Positions 23,701-35,700 of a stretch of DNA of 64,000 bases are shown in pieces (the stretch's first letter is position 1; each line of letters opens with the position of its first letter). The DNA comes from Alitta virens. Taxonomy: Eukaryota > Annelida > Polychaeta > Phyllodocida > Nereididae. The translations under genes and the position numbers were made by a program. A model generated the notes under the pieces. The model did no database searches. It had not been told where the DNA came from and saw nothing but the letters and a program-made list of their open reading frames with translations. The stretch covers positions 8,492,370-8,556,369 of the forward strand of contig OW028579.1 of NCBI GenBank assembly GCA_932294295.1, given 5' to 3'.

Positions 23701-26700
23701 AACATAAATAGGAAAGATATTAAAATTTTCCCAACAGATTTTTTTTTACTTTTGCAATAAGATGAGGGTTAATCATCGTGATAATATCAACATAATATTC
23801 CAAAATCATGCATTAAAGGTCATGGGCAATCAAATTTATATTTTTGCTAAAAATGTTCTAAATCGATGGCTTTAAGTTCGACTAATAGATCTGCATTGTA
23901 AAATCTGACTTTAATGTATGTATTAGGCACAATGATGTTTTAAACGCTCCCGCGCTTTCTGCGCATCACGGGATCGAGAAACTGTAGTTCCAGTGTCTGC
24001 CACCAGGGCCTTGGGTGTGACGTCAGAGTTGCTGATGCTGAGTGCAAAGCTTATACAAGGCTAGTATGGAACCAATATTTGAAAGCAGAAACAGTTTTAT
24101 ACATGCATAATTTTGCAACTATTGCTCTGACATTAGTTATAGCATTTGTTAGCATGTATGGCAAGTATTATAAGTAACAAATGATTAAATTTAATTCAAT
24201 TATATGCTTTAATTTTACAACTACATTGTTCTGACATTTGTTATACACCTAATTACGTGCAAAACTAAACATTTCCATATCTCAGCAACTTCAAGTCATA
24301 GAGAACAGATCTGAAGTATAGAGTTTGAAATTTCCATTCTTTTGGTCACTATTCCTCTCTCTCTATGTTTATGCCTCATCGAGTTATTTCATTGGGAAGG
24401 CAGAAGCAACTTACCAAACTTCTACATTTGGCCACATTCTATTAATCTATTTGAACCCCCAAAATTTAGGAACACAATATATATATACAAAATATAGTGG
24501 AACAAAATCATGGTACAACTTTGATTATATCATTTGATTGTGTGGTGTCAAAGGTATCAAAGCATGATTATAAATATCTTTAATATTGTCCAATTGAATA
24601 AGTCGGTTAATTGAAGTAGAATTCTTTTCACCAGGACCTGATCTTTCAAATGCTGTATACTACACTTTAGGATTGTATAAAAATGCCATTCACAAGAGAG
24701 AAGTATAGTAATTTTATATTTATGTGCATGACAATATCCAAATTTATACCCTAACAAATTTAGCATATAAACCCAACGGCCCATGTGTGTTGTACTGCTA
24801 TGAAATGGTAGTAATTTTTATAATTTTTGAAATGTCATATGAGGTTTTAATTCAAAATATGAATAAATTATATTGATACTTTAACCGGGTATGAAACTAA
24901 TTGGTAACAGGCCCAGTTGATGGTTGCTATTACATTTCTCTTTGATGGCCTGTGCGAGCTGCTAAAATGGTACATAATAAATACTTATAATTACATTATC
25001 TGTTCATATCTAACATGGTTCCTTGCACATGCTTGTAGAACTCTCATGGGCAAGATGAATGTGTGCATTGCCTTGGATGAACATCCAATTGCTATGTCAA
25101 TTACTATATCAACTGAAAATACTTTGCAATATAATATGTGAATATTGACTTTTAATTTTTTAGGGCATTTGAGAGAAATTGGGCAATATACACTACCATT
25201 TATGCTTCTGAACCTAACTTATCGACCACACTTTTTTCAATAAAATAATCCGTAATGAAAAAAAAAATTACGCCAAAGTATATGGAAGTTTATGCAGCTC
25301 TATAAACTGAATGAATGGTGTAGACTGATTCAAACAGGAATTTAGGATCATATTTACTTATAACTTGTTTTTCTTTCTTTCTTTTTTTTTGGTTAATTTA
25401 CGCAACATTGTATACATGCTGAAGTGTAGCTAGTGATTGATTCAGATCCCAACTGATCTCCAGTCTAGCCATCATCAATGCCCAACTAATTAGGATGGGT
25501 CTGATGGACAGACAAAGACGCCCTGGATCGAGGGCATATCGACGTTTTACAAAGTTGTTCAGGCGGAGTCCATCGGGTAAAAACACAGTATGATGGAATT
25601 CTCTAGCCAATGCCAGGTACTTTTAAATCTCTGACATTGATCAACACTTGTTAAGTCACATTTGTTTAACTTTGCACTGTCAACATGACAGGCCACATTT
25701 ATGGTTTAGAAACAAGAATTTAAAAAAATTTAAATATATATATGTGACAGATATTGACAATTTAATATAATAGTAGGTACAAGTGTACAAGTGTACATCC
25801 AATAATATATAAAAGCAAGTAAAACATGACTACATCCACCTGTATTTACTCTGCACATAGCCTGCAACAGCAACTCTGATGTCACTGGCCGTGATGATGC
25901 TGTTACGCTTCAGCGATCGCGCCAAAATTGCCGTTGCGGGAATAGGCAAAAATAAATGCTAATATCTCTTAACACAAAAACCAGAATCACATAATATTTG
26001 GGGTTTGAGTTCCATGTACTATGTACTACACACCAGCAAAGTTTAATTTTGATTGCCCATGACCTTTAACAGAATTTTTGGTCAATTTTTTAAACCCTGG
26101 AGTTAAGGAGTACTGTGATAAATCATTGTGGCAAGAAAATATTGTGCAAATACAAACAGACATGCGCAGGATAAGATATTTGTAATCTTTTGATGTGAGC
26201 ACATGATCAATTCCATTCAATAATGAAAGACACGCTAAAATTTATTATGTCCTGAATAATTTATCATTGGGTTTATTGTGCCATATACAGTGCATATCTT
26301 TGGAGCATTACATCTTACCTTTAAACTAGGAATATATACAGGATTAATTTCTGTTAAACCCAAGCGAAGTGGAATTATTAACAACAGAGGTCGCCAGTGG
26401 TTGCTTCCATCCTGTTTTGGCTCCCCTTTTTGTCTGCCTCCATTAATAGTCATTTCTCCGTTTTTCCTACTTTTGATTTTGTCACCAGATATGTCCTTGG
26501 TTTCATGGTGGTCCCCTTTGCATAGAGTTCCTAAATATACAAAGGAAAGGATTTATATGAAGAAAACTAATGTACGATTCACTGGATTCCACGTACGATA
26601 TTAATCTAGTCATGGTGGAATTATTAATGATTTTCGAGCAGTGTCCACATCTTTTCTAATTCTCACCTCCCCCCCCCCATCCCTCTTTTTTTTCACTCTG

Positions 26701-29700
26701 CACAAATATGCAAAACTGTTTGTATTATTGCAATGCTGGGAAACCCTGATTCATCTTTCTGTAAATAAGCACATAAGAAAATAAACCCACTTACTAATGT
26801 CATCTTTAATTACTGTGTTGTCCATAGCAACGTGAAGAACTATCTGACTCCATTCATCATAAACAGCTAGTTTTCTGTAAAATGTATTTATCAAATTTAA
26901 AATGATGCAATTATGCAAGTGCATGATACCATATCAATGTTATACCAATGAAATATTTCAAGATCTTCAAAGCATTGTTTCACATTTCACAGTAAAGTGC
27001 ATTGTTTGTATCATTCTTTCGTAATATAATAAGATTACTTACTTTAAGACTTGTGCAACTGTGTTGGGGCCAAACCACTGTCCAATACCTTTTCCTTCTG
27101 ATACTCCCATGTTCGCTGAAACAAAAAGCCATAGTGGATTAAAGATTTAAAAAATATATGCCGCAGTGCAGCACACCCTCTGCAAATGCTTGTGAAACTA
27201 TGCAGAATAAAGCTAAGACAAAAGAAGAGTGAATTTGGAGTAGCTGAACGCTGATATTTTATTTCAGGTTGGGAGTAATACGGGAATGTAGCAAACTTGT
27301 AGCAGATGTACTCTGAGCACAGAAGCTGTAATGACACGACTACAAGATTGCTCCGAGGTTCAGTGCTTCGGCAGAATTACTCTGAGATTGCTCCGAGGTG
27401 TGCTTTGAAGGTCTGGGTTGTGAAGCAGGGTATTGGCTTGACTCCGAGGTTAATCCAAGGTGTGTTATGAAATGTGGATGTCGGAGCTATAGCAGTGTTG
27501 GTAGCAGAGATCAACTTGTACTACATGATGTGCTCCAGGAACCATAGCTGAGGTGGGAGACATCGAATTGACTCCCGTTTCGTTCCGAGATTATTCTGAG
27601 GCGCGGGACCACAAGCGATAGCAGGAAGTTTTACTCCGAAGTTACTCCAAATGCTTGAGCTGTAGCAGAGGTCACCGAACCGACTGAGAATTCTCAGAGC
27701 TCGCTCCGAGAGTGGTAGCTGGGTCGCAAATTTAAGCTTGGCAGAAATCACCGAAGACTTACGCCGGGAATATACAGTAGCTGTAGCTGTGACAGTAGTT
27801 ACTGATCAATCTCCGAGTTTGTTCCCGGGTTGTATTCTGAGAATGTGATCTGAGCAGTAGTCATTGACTTTTCTCCGAGGTTACTCCGAGACGTGCCACC
27901 AGAGTGGTGGTTCTTGCAGATTGCTCTAGGACGTGCTTTGAAAGACAGCATTTTTACTAGTGGATCGTGGACATAACTAGTGGTGTTCCAAGATTCAGTT
28001 GAAGTCTGAGGATTGAGGATCAGAACGCAGCCAATGACCATGATAACACTGACAGGGAGTCCTGTATTACTGCGAGATCTGATTGTGCACCGATTTGTCA
28101 GACTGAAATGTCTGGTGCAATAAAGATTCTAAACTGTACTCTAATGACATTGTTTACTCCATCATAGGTGCTTGAGTAATTACGCTGAGTTTCAGTTGGT
28201 CAGAACTTGTTGCAGTCCCGACACAGCCTGTTGCTAACTCTTAAGAATCCGCCATATTTGAGGTTCTTACCAGCTCAAGAGAGTTACACCTAATTGCGAC
28301 TGTTTCAATAACATTCAATAAACCGGATAAAATCTGTTGCACTACCAATATGTGAATGTTTCTAGTACTCACTACATTAGCATTGACCAACCCTATGATA
28401 AATTATTATTACAGAGACATAAAGAAATGATCATTAAAAATAATTGTAAACTGTGTTTATAATTTTAATGCTACTACTTAAAAATTAAGTCAGGTTTACC
28501 AACCTATCTGATGTATGGAGTAGGGACTGTTTTTCTTGTCTTGAAACATTCGTAATACTTCATGATACCTCGGGTCATATTTGTCTGGTTGCCATCTCCA
28601 TCCTTTAGAAAAAAGTTCATTGCAAAAATTAACATAAATGACAAGCTGAAAGCTATATGCCCTAACTAGTATCATTGATGCCATGAATTCATACTCATAC
28701 CTCTTGAAACATGTCTATTTAACAAGGCCTGGGCCAGCATCATTTGACCGCACCGGAGCATGCATCCCCAACCAGTGTCGGAAGTAGGCCCTGCACCTCC
28801 TGAAAAGTTTGATAAATTTAATCCTACACCTGTACTACACTCATCATTCACTATGAATGGTCACAACAAATCATTTAACAAATATTAGATATTAGTATTG
28901 CTTGAGCACTAACTAGTATGCCATAATCTTAATAGCGGGTGTGAAATACTGTTACCATATTTTCGTAATGATAAGTAACGAAGAAATCCCAAATACTATA
29001 AATGTTCCTTACCTATAGGCATAAAACCTCTTCGATAAGTGAACCATATTCTGGATCTGATGTCTCGTTTTATGTCTTCCAAGTCTGCAAAATCATAATT
29101 AAATCCATCACGATTGTCAGTCAACCCAGAGACACGCCAAATCGGCCCACTATCGGGGACACAAAAAATCAGTACACTTACCAACTCGGTGACGCTATTC
29201 TACAGGCGACAAGGCCATTGGTTTCCCCTTGCCCCCCCCCTCTATCTGAGTTTTATGCTGTCACCGCCATAAATATTGGAGTACAGAAACTTTATTGTGG
29301 ACTCTTATAGATCTCATTCATTTAAATCTATTCGCATGAAGTACAATACTGTAGAAGCAGTATTTGAGGGTCTTGAGAGGTCCGGCATGACCAGGGCAAT
29401 CAGCAGCAGAACTTCGTACAACCGAGGTGCCTACGAGGGTGCACGAAATCCTCGTGGCTCTGCGTGTCGCCGGGTTAACAGTGTCTTGTCAGCAAGTGTT
29501 GTCGCCGGGTTATCACTGTCCCGTGTATTATCAAAACAGGTGTCACAGAGTTGGATCAGGTTCTATATTTTGTAGCCGGGTTGGTTTGGTGCCGGGTTGA
29601 CAACACACCATCTACCACTTAATTTTTTATGCAGATAAACTGAGGGTCACATTAAAAACTATAAGCATAATATGTTTAGTTTCAAAAAATTCAGGGCCAG

Positions 29701-32700
29701 ACAAACTTATATAATTTTTAATTATTTTTTTTAACTTGAAACAATTAAAATCATCTAAGGCTTGATTAATCTCACCAAAAGCAGTGTCATATCTTGAGCC
29801 AAGAATCCAGACTGGGTCTTCAGATTGTGGAAAATCTTCATAATCTACAAATCCAACTTCGTACGTCATTGACGTTATGAACGAAGCTGAAAAAAAGTTG
29901 TGGTAAAAAAAGTTAAAAAGTTTAATGAAATTCTCAATTTATTTCAATTTTGATGAGTTTTGAGTGTCATGTTTGGGGACTCGGTTTCATGTGACATCGC
30001 CTACATACACTGCGGCTATTAGCAAAGTTGTGGCCGATAGATGAGGGGCCTGACATTAAGGTTTATGACATGGTTGCCCGTCGGACAATCAAAGTTCAAA
30101 AATTGGTTGCCAGAACCTGAAATGTTATTGCCCAATGAAAATTTCATTGTATATTTTTTATCAACAAATATACAAACATTAAATTTAATACGCCAGTTGT
30201 ATATCCACATTGCACTTTTTACATAATTCCCAATTTAGAGAACAGGAATTAAAACTTAAATTTTAATGCATGTTGATTACAGGACCTTTAAAAATTTATA
30301 TTTTCTAATCTTTAGCATGATTTAAATTGATACATTAAAGTCTGATTACAATTTCTTGATTGCTATTGACTGTAGTAGATCAATGCCTTCAATAGCCACA
30401 GAGTAATTGCAATTTAGATGACTGCACTTCTTATGTCTTCTTTGACCTTAATTACAATCAGCATCAGTCTTGATTCACTAACTGAACAATGTGTGTTGTC
30501 ACCTCACCGCCCACCGACTTACTTATGTACATGTTTTGCTCGTTTACTCATCTGAAGTAAATTAATCAATTTCTCTCATAGTCCATAGGCTGGCTTATGG
30601 TATTAAAGGTCTAACAATGAAATTACAGAATAATTTGATGTACATGTGCTGAGTTTACGCAATATTAGATTGCCTAGACTAAGAGAATATGAATCCATTT
30701 CTCTTGTATTTTTAAGAGAAGATTTCTTTAGTCTATACTCTGCCTATTGGCTACATAGTTTAACATTGTTTTTAAACCAATCATTTTGTTTAACTAGGTA
30801 AATTAGCAAAGTATGTCTATAATCAGGTCGCTGGGCTGTGAGGTGACAACACACAGTGTGAAGGACCTGTTCAACATCTGAGGTGGTTGCCCTGTCCACT
30901 GCTGTCGGGCCACTGCTTTTTAGATTTAGCTAGGTTGCCGAAATCTAAAATCTTGTGCGACTAGGCAACCGTTAATGTCTAGCCCTGGGCATATATATCA
31001 AATGTTCTTTTTATTCAGATTGTTCTGAATGGCCTGCAGCTTAGACCTACCTGCAGCTATGCTGAGGGCCACAAATTTGCAACTGTGTAATTCATACATA
31101 CACACGTCTCTGAAAGGCGCAGTGTTGTTCATTGACACTGTGGGCTTATTGTTTGCAAAATATGCAAGGTGCTACCCTACAAGAGTGTCGATATATTTTC
31201 AGACAACTTTCTGATTTAGGAATTTTCAGAGAGGGAATTAAAAAAATACATCATGCCCATCATCAATGCCTACATCGGATAATAGCTTTCAAGCTAACCA
31301 ATTTTGTCATTGTCATTGAGTATGGTCAACTCGTCCGCCGTCCGTCCGACTAGTCTGCCGACAAAACCAACTCATCCGCTGCAGAAGCCTAGTCAGTTGA
31401 CAAGTCAGACCAACTCGGCCACCGATAAATGTGACCTGACATTCCAGAATATTGAAATATATCAAAGACACCTAAGCAATTTCATCAGAAGAATCGACTT
31501 CATTTATTTTTATCATTTGTGGCATATGAATGATGATTGCACTTTTAAATACTTTACACCTAAATAATTCATAATAGACCTACAAATTTCAATTAGGTTT
31601 TACCCCAGATATGTGAAAGTACAGTGCTCTATGGAATTTGTTAGCCAATTGCAATTCCCAACTCACTGATTTAGATAACATGGGGGCGCAAACCCTGTGG
31701 CCGCCCCCCTGTGGGCAGCCTGGCTGCAGCCACCCTAATCCCGGCGGACCAGTTGGCATAGGACCAGCTTTCTGGCGGACCAGTTGACTCTCAGTGGCGG
31801 ACCAGTTGACCATATGTAACGGACCATTTGACCGGACTGGCGGACCAGTTGTACCGACGGGCGAGTTGGTCAGAGGACCAGTCGTCGGGCGGACCAGTTG
31901 ACTAGACCCCCATTGTAATCACAAACGCTAACTTCATGAAGTATGTTCACACCAAAATAAACAAAAATAATGTCTTAAATTGTCACACAGCTGTTGTCAG
32001 TTAGCCGACTTGTTACAGTGTATGACGACATGTTACCTGTTAATAGGCCGCAGGAGCGGCCCCGTAGGGGCCGCCCGTAGGGCTTTTATGACTAGAGATT
32101 GGCCAAAAACAAAATCTACTGTCATGCTATTCTCAGATGACCAGATCGAACTATGCTGTCCTAATTAATCTGCGCGGCCATGATGCGCACAAAATAATAA
32201 TGACCTACTTACACAAAAATCATTCTTTACTTAGGATTTTCCTGACAAACTTGAAGAAACTCACGTTAGAACTCGGTTAATGACCATTTCTAGGTGATTC
32301 CAAGACTGGAAAAGCAGTAGAACTATGGTTTTGAATGTTTCATGGGACATGATGGGAGCCATGTCCATTGCCATGAGGCTTGTCAACTAAATGAACGTTC
32401 GACCAATCAGAGTAGAGCTTATTTCTTTGCAAGGCCATTTTGCAAGGCAACGAGCTCTAACAGACTCTGTGATTGGCTGTGGCACTTAGGCCTTAGAAAT
32501 TAATGCATAAGGCCTCATTGTTCATCAGTAAGACTACGCAAGCAACGAGCAGAAGGGAATGAAATAAAGCTTAATTGCAGAAGGAAATATGAACTAACAG
32601 TAATGCAAACAACACCAACCTGCAGTCCATTGATAAGATATCAATAAGGAAAGAGGAGGCCGTTATTTTCGGGGAAAAGCCCTAAAATAGTACCAGGCTA

Positions 32701-35700
32701 TAAATAGATGTGGGCGTGGCCTAATGCAAGCACGTACTTCTGTTTACAAATGAATCTGTGTGTTGACAACTCGGTTTTGACAGCTTGCTGATAACCCGAT
32801 TTTGATAGCTGATTAGTCAAATCGGTGCAGTTTGATTTCTCCTGTGTCAGAAAATGTTACCAACAGAAACAGCTTAATCTAGTGGATAACCATAATGATA
32901 ACATCAATGACTTCAATACAACATTCAACACCAGTTGAATAAATCACTTCAGTGAAATTGACCGCGACAGTGATGCTAATGAAACATCATGGGTTTTAAA
33001 CATACAACAGAATATCAATGATGAATATGTATTTTCTGGATTTTGTTTAGACACTGAAATTTAATGTCACTAATTTTCATGCTATTTCCAATAAATGGCA
33101 TGTGGTATGACAGTCGCTAACCATGTAGACCAAAATTGCTACTTAGGTATTTTCTGAAAACTGTTTGGTACAATAAATTTAAATACGTCTGAATTTCAGT
33201 CTTATACACTTTTCTGGTGTGACATGACAGTCGCTATCCAAACTAGTACCACAAATTAATTAATCAACCTTGCAAACATTATTTATTTATGTGGACTATA
33301 TAACTATAACATTCACTTAAAGATAATATATGATAAACCTGAATATATTATCTTTAATATAAATATATTGTCTTTAGGTATATTTAATATCTATCTATAT
33401 AAATACACAATTCATTGCATCAACAATGCAATTTAATTTAATTTTGTTATATAGAAGAACCCTTAAGTCAGGGGCAGATCCAAAATTGTTTGCAGTGTTC
33501 CCTCTAATTTCTTATGCACAGTGATGTATATAGGCCAAGAAGGGGAGGGGGGCTAAGAACCCCCTAGTTCAGTTACTGGACTAAGAACCCCCCTTAAACC
33601 GCCCCCCCCCCCCCCACCTTTGAATCTGCTACAGCTCTTAAAAAAAAGGGTATAAAAATGTATGCCATGGTACATGTACATGACACAGGATTATCCATGC
33701 GGCCCCTCATGCACATTGCATTATCATATTAGGCCCCGTAGGGGCCGCCCGTAGGGCTTTTATGACTAGAGATTGGCCAAAAACAAAATCTACTGTCATG
33801 CTATTCTCAGATGACCTGACCAATCAGAGCAGAGCTTATTTAATTACTAGGCCATTTGCTAGGCAACGAGCTTTAACAAACTCTGTGATTTGCCGTGGCG
33901 CTTAGGTTTTAAAATCAATGCGCCGTCATGATGCGCGCTGACAAAAAGGCCTTTAGAAACGTCACAATTAAAACTTTTATTGATGACGTCACAAACTGGC
34001 TTTGGCGCCGCACCACTGGCGAAACAAAAAACGATGTGTTCGCTCAACCAGAACGATCGCGATTATGGTTGTTATTACTTGAAAATGGCATCAAACTTCA
34101 AAGTATCATTTTAGTACTAATTCTACAACTCCTGCGGTCTCTCATGCACATTGCATATTCATATTAGGCTGCAGGGGCCGCCCGTAGGGCTTTTATGACT
34201 GGAGATTGGCCAAAAACAAAATCTACTGTCATGCTATTCTCAGATGACCGGATCGGAACTATGTTGTCCTAATTAATCTGCGCGGCCATGATGCGCAAAA
34301 ACTTTCAATGACCTACTTACACAAAAATCGTTCTTTACTTAGGATTTTCCTGACAAACTTGAAGAAACTCACGTTAGAATTCCCTTAATGGACCATTTCT
34401 AGGTGATTCCAAGACTGGACAAGCAGTAGAACTATGGTTTTGAATGTTTCATGGGACATGATGGGAGCCACGTCCATTGCCATGAAGCTTGTCAACTAAA
34501 TGAACGTTCGACTAATCAGAGTAGAGCTTATTTCTTTGCAAGGCCATTTTGCAAGGCAACAAGCTCTAACAAACTCTGTGATTGGTTGTGGCGCTTAGGC
34601 CTTAGAAATTAATGCATAAGGCCTCATTGTTCATCAGTAAGACTACGCAAGCAACGAGCAGAAGGGAATGAAATAAAGCTTAATTGCAGAAGGAAATATG
34701 AACTAACAGTAATGCAAACAACACCAACCTGCAGTCCATTGATAAGATATCAGTAAAGAAAGAGGAGGCCGTTATTTTCGGGAAAAGCCCTAAAATAGCA
34801 CCAGGCTATAAATAGATGTGGGCGTGGCCTAATGCAAGCACATACTTTAGTAATAAACGAATCTGTGTGTTGACAACTCAGTTTTGACAGCTTGCTGATA
34901 ACCCGATTTTGATAGCTGATTTGAGGGAAAAACTGTATCTATTCAAATAGAAAGTAAGGTGCAGTCGATTTCTCCTGGTGTGACGTGATAGTTGTTTGTT
35001 CAATTTGATATTTAAGCAAAAACTAACTCAGAGCATCTGACACATCTGTACGTGTCACTGAGTACAGTGCATTAAAATTTTCTGAAACTGTTTGGTACAA
35101 TAAATTTAAATACGTCTGAATTTGTCTTATATACTTTTCTGGTGTGCCATGACGGTAGCAGGTCGATTCGTCACTGCGCGTTTCGTCCCAGCGAAAACGG
35201 GTCCATTCGTCACCCGGAAAAAGTCTGTTCGTCACCCGAATCTGGTCGATTCGTCACCCGCATTTAAAAGTGCAGAATGGTGTACATTATTGCTATTATA
35301 AATAAATATCTTATGCCAATTTTATTTAATTGTAGCTTATTTATAAGCATGTTATGCCTGATGGACTAACTAAACACAATTGTGAATAAAAGAAAAACAC
35401 TTCAGTGTACAGAATCACAGAAAACGGCTTCACTTGTTAATTGCTATTGTGTGTACCTATTGATCTATAATCACATAAACGGCACATGCTTCCTAATTGA
35501 TAAAATGAATGCCAGATTATGATTTTTGACATCAATTTTCTCTTTTGTTTTACAATGTCTTTAATGTATAAATATACTTGCTAATTGATATTAAATTCAT
35601 GCCGCAATTTATAATAATATAAAGAAAAAATTATTATTTATTATATTATGATAAATAATATGCCTATATTATGATTAATAAATGATTTCTTCATATTACT

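Noticed and set aside
25398..25610. Possible extra ATG4 exon
   Set aside because: Exons 8 and 9 join in phase and match the family without a gap, and this ORF has no ATG4 similarity.
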